Source: Kappaphycus alvarezii (lineage: Eukaryota > Rhodophyta > Florideophyceae > Gigartinales > Solieriaceae). Taken from it: DNA of 64,000 nt. The DNA is taken from NCBI GenBank assembly GCA_002205965.3, contig NADL03000672.1:620001-684000 (forward strand). Reading direction: 5' to 3'. Below the pieces are notes generated by a model. That model was not told the origin of the DNA. It worked only from the letters and a program-made list of their open reading frames with translations, and did not search any database. Positions 10,192 to 19,800 of the stretch are shown piece by piece (position 1 is the stretch's first letter; the number at the start of each line of letters is the position of its first letter). The position numbers were made by a program, and so were the translations under genes.

Positions 10192-11434
10192 ATGTCCCCT
10201 TCCACTACACCATTTGACCCGAAGAGATTTGTCGCCTCTGCACTGATAGACAATTCTGGGTCCTCGCTAATCAAACCCCAGCCAACTTGTGAAGCAACAG
10301 AACTCACATACAGTCCTAACTTCGATGAAGATCTAGATGCTGCCCGATTGCCGAATCAATTACCTAAAATTGTGTCCTCTTCTCCTCGCGCTGACCATGA
10401 TCCTCACAGCGAATCGGTTCTGTATTTGCGACTACTTTTAACAGTCTCATCTGTGATCACGAAGTTTGTAAATTTCCAAGACAGCAAAAACCGGCCCTGT
10501 GATTTTCAAAAAAGAGCGAAGTTGACCGAGTGCGCTTTCTAAGACCAATGCCACTTTCGCTCACATCCCTTCTAGGAGTACCGAACATGTTATTCAAAGA
10601 TTCTACAATAACCACGCGTAAATGGACCTATCGAAACACGGAACAAGCAGTCGTTCTGATGCGAGAAACCACAGCATACTTTATCAAAGAACAGCGTGTT
10701 TTTTGCAGATTTTTTCTGCAATTCTCAATCTTCCATGTGAAACCATCGGCAGATATGCCCGTAATGTGGGTATCTCAAACTTTCCTGATTTTTTAATACG
10801 AAACACAGTGATGCTCGAAAATCTCACGGTATCAGATGAGGAGGTTGTCTTTATTCTGAAGAGAAGGGCTATTCCAGATATTGCTCCTCAGCATGCTCTT
10901 GAAAATGACCTTTCTGGGTCTCTATTCGACTCATAGATGAAGAAACTTTCGAATGTGATTTCTAAATAATATGGCACCAGGGAAAACCATTTGAAGTTGA
11001 ATATACTGGATCGTTACTTTAGGAATGATAACAATCTGCAGGCATCTTTTCTTAAAGATTGTGCCAACGGATATGCCAAAGTTGTTCAAAAATGGGAACA
11101 AAAGGTCCGTTTTGCAATCTGTAAAGTGTATCTGGAGCTTCTCAGTGAGATGCAAAATGCTTTTTTGAATGAAATATCGATATTTTCGGTAAGTAGTGCA
11201 TAACTTTTGATCACAATATAGCGATAAACAACTTTTGTTTTTGAAATCAACCCTAATGTCGCGCCCCAAGACATGCAGAGGTTAGCCACCCTATCCAAAC
11301 CTCATTCTTTTAGGTTTATTACAGTGGGGTATTCAAGACATTGCATGGTGCACCTGCATATGTCTGTGGTAAAGGAGGGAAATTGGGGTGCTTTACTGAT
11401 TAGGGATGCAGGACGGCTATTTTCCGAAGATTAG
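10192..11434 (+). CDS. Candidate multi-exon or frameshifted gene, unrecognised
   Basis: ATG at 10192 opens 116 codons (MSPSTTPFDPKRF). A second long frame (10622-10936) contains GRYARNVGISNFPDFLIR and VSDEEVVFILKRRAIPDI. A third (about 10970-11188) contains FLKDCANGYAKVVQKWEQK and ends exactly at a consensus donor, TTTTCG/GTAAGTAG. A fourth (about 11229-11434, no ATG needed) contains MQRLATLSKPHSFRFITVG and ENDs at TAG. Each looks like genuine protein and all lie on the plus strand, so one gene with short introns or small indels is likely. I cannot name it. Exact exon borders were not resolved. Confidence 0.4.
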
Positions 11435-11483
11435 AGGGGGACAGGTCTGTTAGAGGAGAGCCTGGAAATGTGCTAAAGGTTAA

Positions 11484-11664
11484 AAACAGTACAGTACTGT
11501 ATATCGTGAAAACTCGCCCGTTCTCGCCTATGTGCATTATCCGCTTTTAGTGCTTACGCTTACAAAAGATGTTTGTTCACCATTTCGATGTGTTTAACCG
11601 AGAAGTAAAGCACTGTTAATTGTGTCAAATTTCTTCACGTACAGTACTATACTGTACTGTACAT
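11484..11664. repeat. TACTGTAC palindrome cluster upstream of the NOL8-like gene
   Basis: AACAGTACAGTACTGTA at about 11486 and ACGTACAGTACTATACTG followed by TACTGTACATG at about 11638-11664 form short perfect palindromes. The second lies about 200 bases before the ATG at 11864. Whether it is regulatory is unknown; the same motif recurs at several other places in the window. Confidence 0.5.
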
Positions 11665-11863
11665 GCCTTACGCCAAAAGAATTTTACTCATCTGTCAATT
11701 CGAGTGAGCACTTTGCCCTTCAAAAAATCAGAGGGCCTTTGGCGTGTGAGTGATTCGTGCTGATTCAGTGCTCCTGAAACGCATTCATGCAGACTTTTGT
11801 ACTGACGAGACAGTTGAATCCAGGTGCAATCGAGGCGGTAAGTCCTTCTCCTCGTCTTTCAGC

Positions 11864-13027
11864 ATGGCAGCAACTCAATCCATTTCTCCCTCAGAGCTTC
11901 CTCCCCCGGATCTGCCCCGTCTATTTGTTGGTGGACTGCCCCCCACTCTCCCTACCTCATCCCTTCTCCGGCTTCTCTCCAAATTTGTGCAACCTCAAGC
12001 CGTTCATCGCCACCCAACCCGTCCGTTTGCCCATGTCTCTGTCGCGGCCTCAGACGAAACTAATCTCGTCCGTTGTATCGCTGCCTTAAACAACACCACT
12101 TGGTGCGGTACCACCCTTCGTGTGCAAAGAGCAGTCACTCATTACTGGCACCGCCTGACACAGGAATGGCAAGCTCAGTCTCCAAACCAAGAGCAACCAG
12201 GATCACGTGATCATCTTCTACATACCGAAGACCCCAGCAAAGGGAAACCCCAACATTTCCAGACCTTACCCAAGGGTAAACACATTGTATTCGACTTCCC
12301 CGATTTAGATCACAATGATGTCGCCATCGCGTACGACGACCAGATTACCGACCATGTATCGCTTGTGAATCAATCCGGCTCAAATTCAATAGCTTGTGGA
12401 AATACCAGCAATAATGAACCGCCAAAAGAAACTCGCCGAGCAGGAAAACTTGGACCTTCTGTGTCCACCAATCTCACATCCACCATGGCTCTCTTCGGTA
12501 TAACTACTTCCTCCCCATCACCACAGACTGCAAAACCTGTTGATGAGGACCTGCGAAATACCGCTCGTGACCATGCGCTAGACTCTGCAGCCCCGCCACG
12601 CAAGCGCCCGCGTACTGTTGCTGCACCCGATGCGCATGGCTTAGACAAAGCTGCATTGCAAGGTGAACGTACAGGGCAAGAGGACCTTAATGTCGAGAAA
12701 GAAACGTCCCTTTCGGTGCTGCGTAGCATGTTTCCAGCAGCTGTGCCAGTTTTGAAAACGAGTGAGGAGCTCATCGCGCAAAATCACAGATTGGCATTGT
12801 TTCGCAAACTTCGCATTAAAAGTACTCCAAGTCAAACCATCAATCAGGGAAAACTTGCCACCCGAAAGCAACGTGACAAGGTTGCACCTTCCCCTCACAG
12901 GAAACTGTCCTCACAAGGTCAGGGGAGCCTCCTGAACGTAAGTCAGATGAGGAGTGCTGGGCTCTACAAGAGGCTGGCCTTTTTGACCACAGGCAACGCG
13001 ACTGCTGATGAATCCCAAATTTCATGA
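11864..13027 (+). CDS. NOL8-like nucleolar RRM protein
   Basis: A single-exon gene of 387 codons from ATG 11864. An upstream in-frame GTG at 11750 is not a plausible start. One RNA-recognition motif occupies residues about 19-95: RNP2 is RLFVGGLPP (19-27), the RNP1-like strand is PFAHVSVA (54-61), and LNNTTWCGTTLRVQRA then HRLTQEW closes the domain. The pairing of LNxTxWxGxxLxVxxA with HRLxQE is characteristic of NOL8 and related nucleolar RRM proteins, known in animals and fungi for roles in ribosome biogenesis. The rest is low-complexity and charged, with a basic PPRKRPRT patch near residue 246 that may be a nuclear or nucleolar signal. A GTAAGT...TTTCAG stretch of 25 nt directly precedes the ATG. 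Confidence 0.65.
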   Translation: MAATQSISPSELPPPDLPRLFVGGLPPTLPTSSLLRLLSKFVQPQAVHRHPTRPFAHVSVAASDETNLVRCIAALNNTTWCGTTLRVQRAVTHYWHRLTQEWQAQSPNQEQPGSRDHLLHTEDPSKGKPQHFQTLPKGKHIVFDFPDLDHNDVAIAYDDQITDHVSLVNQSGSNSIACGNTSNNEPPKETRRAGKLGPSVSTNLTSTMALFGITTSSPSPQTAKPVDEDLRNTARDHALDSAAPPRKRPRTVAAPDAHGLDKAALQGERTGQEDLNVEKETSLSVLRSMFPAAVPVLKTSEELIAQNHRLALFRKLRIKSTPSQTINQGKLATRKQRDKVAPSPHRKLSSQGQGSLLNVSQMRSAGLYKRLAFLTTGNATADESQIS

Positions 13028-13295
13028 CATCGGAAGCTCTTTACATACTTGCGAAGAATCGACACGAGCGCAGCACGAGGACCGCAAGTCTCGAGCTCAG
13101 ACTGCCTCATTTTCGCCTGCAATCTACTGGCCTAACCTATGTCTCCGCTAATGGTGTGTAAAATAATCAATACGAACTGTCGTCTCTGGGTGTGCGATCT
13201 GTTAACAGGTTAAAGAGTTTGGCCCGACCCTACTGAAGTCCTAGTTAGTCGCCCATTCCACCTAATAGATCAACAAAGTCATGCAACCCCTCCTC

Positions 13296-15007
13296 TTAGT
13301 CTACCGATTCGACGTCGCAAATTTGCCACAGATGTTGCGCAATCTTCCGCAACTTTGGCGCAATGTCCAAGCAGTTGACAAACCTCTTGCCACTCGCACC
13401 TGCACTAATGTTAAGCACCTCCAAGTTAGCCGCACATACTCTGGCGACAGTCTTCGCCGCATTATGGACCAGTGCTCTGGTGGCAGCCAGCTCAGCCTCG
13501 TCTTCCCGCCTGTCTTCCTCGTTGCCAACTGCTTGGGAAACTTCACTCTTCCGATTGATAAATAATCGGAATTCCTTCAAAGAGTTACTCACCCCTTCTA
13601 CCGCTGAAGTTATTGCACTCAGTGAGATTTCCTTCGTCACCAAGAATAAAGACTCAAGGCATGTGTTATGTCCTCCCACAGCTTGACACATCTCCTCTGT
13701 CCATTCGCATAAAATGCTCATGTGTTTGATGCGCTTTCCCAAAATCTCAAACATTTCAACTGGAGGCCTCTGATCCTCCGCCATCCAGATGCTAAGGGAG
13801 GTCAACTTTGGGAAGTCGGCTGCCAACCTTACTACCTGCTCCCCATGAAAGCTGACCCCACAACATTCAACCTCCGCAAAGACTGACTCATACTCCCCTT
13901 CAACAAATCAAAACTCTTTGAAGTGAAGGATACCGGCCTCGTTGTAGCACCGATTAGCATATCCAAATCCTGCAACCCCTCCAATGACTTGAAGACCAAA
14001 TCCAAATCGACCGGTGGCATCCGATCCATCGTTCTAACCGCAAATGACTTTAACCCTTGACCTCCCGACACAGCCTTGAGCCCTTGCCCTTCCGATACGG
14101 CCTTCAACATTGCACGAAACAGAGACCTCTGCTCCCGCGCGCAGGCGCGAAAGTCTACTTCCAATGGAGCTCTGGCCTTAAATGCACGATGCTTTATCCA
14201 GTGCATGGCTCCAAATTCGGCCCCAAACCTCTCCAACTCGAGACAATTGCGTCCAATCTTCTCAAAAGCCTCAAAGGTGGCACAACTCCAAGGAATAGTC
14301 AAGGTAATCAGAGTCTTCGCAGCTGGACTGCATACAAAATTAACAAACTGTTTCCTCATTTCATCGACATCGGCGTCATGGGCGACGGCACCCAATGACA
14401 AGCGCCTCAACCCATTGCAAGCCCTTCCAACTGCGGCAACATCCATAGGACGAGGACAATGGAGATCAATCTCCTTCAAGACCGGCAAAGCCCTCAACAT
14501 GGCAACCACATGTTCAAAGGGTGCGCCCCCAAAGTCACTCAAACTAAGTTCGCGCAAGGGTGGCCTCGCATCCGCAAGCAGCATGCACATGGACGGGACT
14601 GGCGAAGGACCAGCAGTGACAGCCCTGACTGTAGTGAACGAGGTGACGGCGTGGGTAGGAGCGGGGGATACAGAAGGGACATGCAAGATGGAAAGGGAGT
14701 GACGAGCAAAGACAACCATGGCTCTGGCCCAAATGTCGGAACCTGGAGCGGAGGAAACGGCGATGATGGAGGAGCGAACGAGGGCATGAAAGCGACGGGA
14801 GAGTAGGGAGAGTGCGAGGCCTTGGGTTCGGAAACGGGATATGACGCGCTGAGTGATGTGGCCCGGAACGCGGGTGTCGAGGACGATGGAGATGATCTTG
14901 GTGAGGAGTTCATCCGGAAGGTCGGTGAGAAGGGTTGGACGTTTGCGACGGCCAAGGATACGACGGGGGGGTGAGGGAGGAGGGTATGGGATGTTTGTGG
15001 CGGTCAT
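13296..15007 (-). CDS. F-box/LRR-like protein, interrupted by one frameshift
   Basis: The minus-strand frame from ATG 15007 opens with a basic Pro-rich leader, then an F-box (LTDLPDELLTKIISIVL, residues about 27-43, with LSLLSRRFHAL further on). Such F-boxes bind Skp1 in SCF ubiquitin ligases. Irregular leucine-rich repeats follow (LRELSLSDFGG; LPVLKEIDLHCPRP; GLRRLSLGA). The frame stops at 13832-13834. A phase-shifted frame starting at once (13826-13296) carries more LRR-like sequence (FPKLTSLSIWMAE; NLEVLNISAG), and the two halves join naturally if one base is added or removed near 13830. A short internal duplication, LKAVSEGQG/LKAVSGGQG, lies near 14080. Whether the break is a real mutation or a sequence error is open. 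Substrate unknown. Confidence 0.6.
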
Positions 15008-15039
15008 GTTGATGTGGTAGAGGAGGGGGGAGCGAGGAG

Positions 15040-15480
15040 TGGGAGTGGGTTGCGGGGGAAGCAATGGCGAGGGGGGTAGAAAGAGAATTTGCGACGAGTG
15101 TGTAAAGCGTGTGGAGGGGAGGTGGAGGCGGGGTGGCGGAGTGCATGCGTCAAGCAGGAATTATTGCGCAAAGCGATTGGAAGTGATGGGAGGACGTGGG
15201 TCGGGGGAAAGGGGCCCTGTGTGCACGAGAGATATGCCATCCTATTCAGTATTTTTTTAGAGATGCCGTGCTTGGCAGCAGAACGCAGGTCGAGTGGGAG
15301 TATGAAGACTGATGCGAAAGTTGATGTTTTTCAATTAAAATTATGCCGCTTTTTGTAATTTCTAATGGCTATCAAATGCATCCATTCCTGTGGTGTGTTA
15401 GAAAATAAAGCGCGGAATCCAGCAAAAATTGACACAGCCAAGTCGATTTGAGTTTGGAAGTTTGCTGGCTTGGCTTACAG
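15040..15480. other. Upstream flank of the F-box gene, no gene seen
   Basis: Purine-rich then AT-rich DNA. Plus-strand ORFs here (15039-15358) are G-rich shadows of the Pro-rich leader and promoter. No motif is recognised. Confidence 0.4.
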
Positions 15481-15519
15481 AAAAAGAAAAAGAAAAAAAA
15501 GGGAGGCAAGGTACTGAAG

Positions 15520-15955
15520 AGTCCAGTACAGGGCTGTATTTTATTTTCGGCTTTTGTGCTGGTGATAGAAATACTCTAGTGCGCACGCCATAACGGGTAT
15601 GGCAGGAAAACTGATGAAACTGGTGCCATGATGGCATTGCCTTTTTTAAATTTCTCAATTTCTAGCTTCTCGCGATAATACTGTACAAGGTAAAGTACTG
15701 GTCCCATCAACGGTACAGTACATGATCAATTGAGAGATCTCTTTCGGCTAAGGTACGGCTACAGTACAGTAATGTAGATCTTCATTGATTGTACACTGTA
15801 CTGTACATACCGTATGGAACGGTATTGTAATGGCAAAAGAGCCTCCGCGCGAATACAGCACAGATATACTGTACAGTACTGTACAATACGCCGTAAGAGT
15901 ACACACACTTTACAGTCTGTACTGTACACTATACAGTATGTGTACTGTAGTTGCC
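15520..15955. repeat. Dense TACTGTAC/GTACAGTAC palindrome cluster
   Basis: At least ten overlapping occurrences of GTACAGTA, TACTGTAC and one-base variants fall in about 430 bases, the longest being ACTGTACAGTACTGTACA (about 15869-15886). The motif is self-complementary, so the region could form many alternative hairpins. It separates the divergent start region of the F-box gene from the serpin fragment. Small ORFs on both strands (15759-15976) consist only of this repeat. Confidence 0.7.
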
Positions 15956-16460
15956 CCACACCAGTCGGAGGTATGACTTTATAATACGGCTAAACGTAGC
16001 TCCCGGCTGGAGCCTTGAAAAGAGTAGCTTTCTACCCTTGCAAACGTCGATACAGTCGTTGACACAGCTTTAGATAGCCTTCTTTCTGTGACGCAATTTT
16101 GTGACGATAATTCCGCAATTTTCGAATTGTGAAAGCATCATCTCAATTCAAGTCTGGTTGTGCAACTCTCCCTTTCGGTGTGATCCGCTGTCCAGCATCG
16201 AATGCCGCAATATTTTCGAGAAACTAATTGCCTCCATACAAATCCGAATTGAAGCCCTTCTGGAAACCCTGCCTTGTCACGATCACAATTTAACAGCTGT
16301 CCACCTTCAGCTAAAAGGCAAACCACAAAGTGTGCAGCAACATCGATGTACATTTGAACCGTGTCATGTCTTATCTCCTATGGGGTATAATCCAGAGGCG
16401 TTTCTCTCAATAATGCAGACTCCCCACAAGGCTCCGATGTATTGTACAATGCTCTTGGAG

Positions 16461-16515
16461 CTGTGTTAGAGCATAGACCATAGACCATAGACCATAGACC
16501 ATAGCTCTAACACAG
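16461..16515. repeat. Heptanucleotide tandem repeat enclosed by 12-bp inverted repeats
   Basis: CTGTGTTAGAGC (16461-16472) and its exact complement GCTCTAACACAG (16504-16515) flank four tandem ATAGACC units (16473-16503). The whole would fold into a stem with a repetitive loop. It lies about 100 bases beyond the 3' end of the broken serpin. The corresponding flank of the intact serpin (about 19660) has only a single GCTCTAGCACA-like stretch, so the structure arose after the duplication. Confidence 0.8.
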
Positions 16516-16618
16516 CCAGCCATGACACACTGTGAACCATCGATGCAAATACAATAAGACTGTTCAAGTGCTACCACTCAAGTCGCTATTCCATATACAC
16601 ACCCACCAAGCCTTTCTC

Positions 16619-17115
16619 TCAACATAACCACCTCACACGAAAAACCACCTCATCAATCCTACCAGAAAACAACACGGCCCCTGATACCCGATTCCGAATC
16701 ACAAACACAAACGCCCGATCCGCAACCATCGATGGCGAAGCCCACGGCAAAGACAAATCAATCATAGTTTCCTCCGTAGCCGCAATACCGATAGTCCCCT
16801 CTTCTGTGCACTCAAGTCCCACCTTGTGCACAACATCACTCAAACAAGTCCTCTCGTCCTCGCACATCCTCTCAAATTCCCAAGTCTCACTCCCTGTAAA
16901 GACCGTTTTCAACCCCATCTCCTCTAGTTCCTTCCTCAAATACCTCCCCTACTCCACCTTGAATCTAGGCACACCTACAACCTCCACCTCTTCATCCACC
17001 AACCCTTCAATCCAAGAATCCCATACACCGTCTTCCCCCATCTTCTCTACAACCTGTCTCACTTCCGCACTTCCCGCAGGCACGATCACTACGGACAACT
17101 CATCCCCCTTGTGAA
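16619..17115 (-). pseudogene. Serpin C-terminal half, truncated and with a stop codon
   Basis: Collinear with the serpin at 19801-20885 from SVVIVPAGSAEVRQVVEK to the C-terminus (FVFVIRNRVSGAVLFSGRI). One in-frame TAG at 16949-16951 replaces the Tyr of the intact copy (KLEYG there, KVE-stop here). The N-terminal half is gone and LINE-like DNA abuts near 17190. The reactive-centre hinge EEGTIGIAATEE has Gly and Ile where the intact copy has Ala and Ser, and counting from the hinge Gly puts Leu-Ser at P1-P1' instead of Arg-Ser. Similarity continues about 200 bases downstream of both genes, so this was a DNA-level duplication. Confidence 0.75.
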
Positions 17116-17194
17116 ACAGAGGAACATGGTCTGTAGTCCACCTCATGACCGATGTTCTTAGAACCCCGCCCTTGTTGATAATCATCCACTTTCA

Positions 17195-18345
17195 TTGTTA
17201 AACTGTGGCATGTGCAGTATCTACCCGTTTGTAGCGCCTCAGCCTCTCGGACAATCACTTGTGCAGACGAAATCGGAATACTTGGGCACTGCACGTCAAA
17301 GTCTAGTGCTTGTAGCATCCTCTTGTCGGCTTATGTATCTTTTCCGCACTACCCGGCCGCATTTGACCGCTTCCCTCACAAAGTCCTTTGCCGAGAGAAT
17401 CCGACGGGTATTCGAAAGCAAACATCGCCGCCAAACCGACACAGGCTGGACCCAAGCCACACACCCCTTCCGCTCGGGTGACCTCGGCTTAAGCCAAATC
17501 CAAGGAGTTCAAACCATCGACTACATAGTATCTCTCCTACGAACTCGGCACTGGTACAACAGGTTCTTGGCCCTATCCTACTCCGCACTGCCCGCCTCCT
17601 CGCTCCGTCAAATGAACCCTTCGCAATAGCCCTCGACCTCCCTCCTGACCTCCAACTACAGAACCTGGTCTCTAGGACATCCCGACCGGACGCCTCCGAC
17701 CCCCGTCATCTCCAGCAAGAAATAAGCGCACACCTCCACACCGACATTTTACTTTATCTGCAACAGCACACACCCGCATCCTCCACCCATCACCGTGCCC
17801 GCTTGGCGGCCGCTAGCGCACTATGATTGACGTTCGCCTTGGTAACCCTATTGTCAACGGCTCTCGTCTCTGCCCGATGTGCGCGACAAGCTCCGCCCAG
17901 CACCTCCCCATACTTGACGCACCCGGTCACCACGCCTCCGTTTGTAAGAGCGCGGTAGGGCCCGTGAGGCGGCACAATCGGTCACCGGACACTCGATTCC
18001 GCCACCTTATCAACCCTGCTGTTGGCCTGCCTATCTCACGGCAATGAGCCCTGGCGGCCGACCTCCACAAAAGCCCGGCTGAACAACGGAAATTCGACAT
18101 TGACCCCCTCTTCGCTCCCTCCCCGCAAGGAATTGACGCTAACATCGTCAGCCCCCACTCACGTCCATACGGAGACCTCGCCGATGGCGGGATATCCGCG
18201 CTCGAACGCGCCACCCTGAAGAAGCACATCTACTACGGCCCTTCATGCCGGTCAGAAGGCATCGAACTGCGCCCCCTGACAATTGATGTTTATGGCCTGA
18301 TCGACATCTCTGGCCTCCAGCTCCTTCAGGATATCGCAAATGTGT
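17195..18345 (+). pseudogene. Non-LTR retrotransposon (LINE) 3' ORF remnant, family L2
   Basis: Plus-strand frames carry the C-terminal order of LINE ORFs with a restriction-like endonuclease. SFAERIRRVFE and TGWTQATHPFRSGDLGLSQI (about 17385-17505) are the post-RT block. LCPMC followed by PGHHASVC (about 17868-17945) is a CCHC-like zinc motif, and RRHNR follows. GIELRPLTIDVYG and ISGLQLLQDIAN (about 18262-18338) are the end blocks. Stops and shifts break it. The reading resumes at 18706 after an inserted fragment. The 5' part is missing; the left edge abuts the serpin pseudogene near 17190. Confidence 0.6.
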
Positions 18346-18705
18346 AAATGGGGGGTTAATTTACTGTGGTAGATATGTGGGTTGGTATCCAGTATATTTG
18401 TACCGGAGCGTAGATATCGTATCATTGTCTAGCCAATTGTGAAACCGTACAATGCGTCGAAAGCTGTGGATGGCACTCCAATCTACCAGAAGGTGGAAGG
18501 GAGGCCAGCCATCAAACAAGCGGCATTGGAGGTTACTGTCAAAGCGGAGTGCCGCTGTAAAAGAATGCCTCTAACCTTCGAAAACCGTTCCATTGTGCGG
18601 GTGGCAACGGTTCTCGCGAGTTCCTTGACGACGGAGAACGCCGCCGGATGCCATCCTCCAAGCGTTGAGATGGGAACAGGAACCAGCCTGTTTCTCCCAG
18701 GCAGC
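18346..18705 (-). mobile_element. 5'-truncated LINE insertion (family L3) inside the L2 remnant
   Basis: Bases 18480-18705 read on the minus strand as a LINE C-terminus (AFSVVKELARTVATRTMERF-like, preceded by a GWHP motif). They match 22640-22860 in the same orientation. Bases 18346-18475 form the 3' tail and match 22861-22985 in inverse orientation. GCAAAT occurs at both ends (18335-18340 and 18720-18725 region), consistent with a target-site duplication. The L2 reading stops at LLQDIAN on one side and resumes with LANCF on the other, so this is an insertion of about 360 bp within L2. Confidence 0.6.
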
Positions 18706-18930
18706 TCAGCAAGGAACCCTTGGCAAATTGCTTCGTCGCGAGGCGGAGAAAATCTGCCGTCACAGAATTTTGTGTGCTACGAACAAAGATGTCAGCTTTC
18801 GTGCAACGTTCTACTGCCGTCATGATCAACCAGCGCAAATTCTGCGCTGTTGAGCCCCACATGGTCCAGTCGGGCCGTAAGTTCCCCTCATACTGCATTT
18901 GAATTAAAGGTCACCGCTTCCCACTGCAGC
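18706..18930 (+). pseudogene. LINE family L2 C-terminus and 3' UTR
   Basis: VTEFCVLRTKMSAFVQR (about 18757-18805) matches FTEFCALRTTLSAFVQR at 23500-23550. After the stop both copies share a 3' UTR with GATCAACCAGCG, GCGCTGTTGAGCCCCAC and TGCATTTGAAT-AAAGGTCACC. The shared tail ends near 18925 and 23660. This fixes the 3' end of the L2 family. Confidence 0.6.
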
Positions 18931-19800
18931 ATGAATAAAAGATGCAATGGTCAGCTAACTTGTTTCACTTTGCGACTGAAACCGTTGGCGCTTCCACTAC
19001 ATGCTCTGAGCGGGTTCTATACGCTTTCGTTGGACAGATGCCAATCAGGTCCGCTCAGCGATACAGCACGGCTAAGCCGTTTGTCTTTAAGGGGACTAGC
19101 TACCCCACCTTGCCAGCGATGCGACCGCTCTTCAAGCTGCCATGTCATTCTAAGCACTATTTACCGTGACAGAGTCCCTTCACCCTTCCAGATCTGGACC
19201 TGGAACTTAACTTTGGGACTTCCAACTTGGAAGTGACGAGCTCTCATAAATTGAAAAGTTGAATTGTATGACTAACTCTTAGGTATTGTCCCGTACTTCT
19301 ATTTTTGGCAGCCTGAAGGAACCCCTCTTCCGACGAGACATCGATGCTTCCCTTTGTCGATATTTCACGAAGAGGATATTCCAACTGTCCACCAACCAAC
19401 ATCGAAATAAAAGCCGGAAACAAGGCATCAGCGTAAACGCGAACTGATACCTCTTATGAATATCTACTTTCGGACGATCATTCCCAGCCGTCTACCTCCA
19501 GCCAAGTGAACTAAAGGTGTGTAAATGTGTCGAGGTACCTCTGTTATGTCTGTTCCCTCGCCTTGCAAATTCTTGGCTCCGCTACGCAGACTGCACCCAG
19601 AGCCGTTTCAAGAAGTGACACATACTCTTACAAGGCTCCGATTTACGACCTACCAATCGCACGCTCTAGCACACCCAACCATGAAACTCACGTCTGTATC
19701 ATCGAGGGAAGGCGCTTAAACGGCCGCATTTCTACCAGCTAGAACGCCGTTCTATATACAATCATTATTCGCTAGGCTCGTTCCCCATTCTCTCTGCATC
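18931..19800. other. Intergenic stretch downstream of the serpin, no gene recognised
   Basis: Short overlapping plus-strand ORFs (18942-19236, 19525-19742) have no recognisable content. Bases 19620-19830 match the 3' flank of the broken serpin at 16420-16640 (shared ACAAGGCTCCGAT and CTCATCAATCCT), so this part is the downstream half of the serpin duplication. Confidence 0.45.

Noticed and set aside
13281..13686. Plus-strand ORFs of about 95-107 codons
   Set aside because: They are antisense shadows of the F-box/LRR gene; the minus-strand reading has clear repeat structure.
13811..13830. Possible 16-nt intron (GTAGTAAGG...GGCAG) at the F-box gene break
   Set aside because: Removing it does not restore the LRR reading frame, so an indel explains the break better.
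14057..14806. Plus-strand ORFs up to 208 codons opposite the F-box gene
   Set aside because: Same reason: shadows produced by the GC-rich third positions of the minus-strand gene, with no recognisable domain.
15759..15976. Short ORFs on both strands of the palindrome cluster
   Set aside because: They consist almost entirely of the repeated TACTGTAC motif and have no independent protein character.
16101..16469. Plus-strand ORF of 122 codons
   Set aside because: It starts at GTG, has an equally long minus-strand competitor and runs into the hairpin region; no domain or homologous copy was seen.
18439..18898. ORFs on both strands of about 120-128 codons
   Set aside because: They cross the boundary between the L3 insertion and the L2 remnant; the conserved readings shared with 22585-23660 use other frames.
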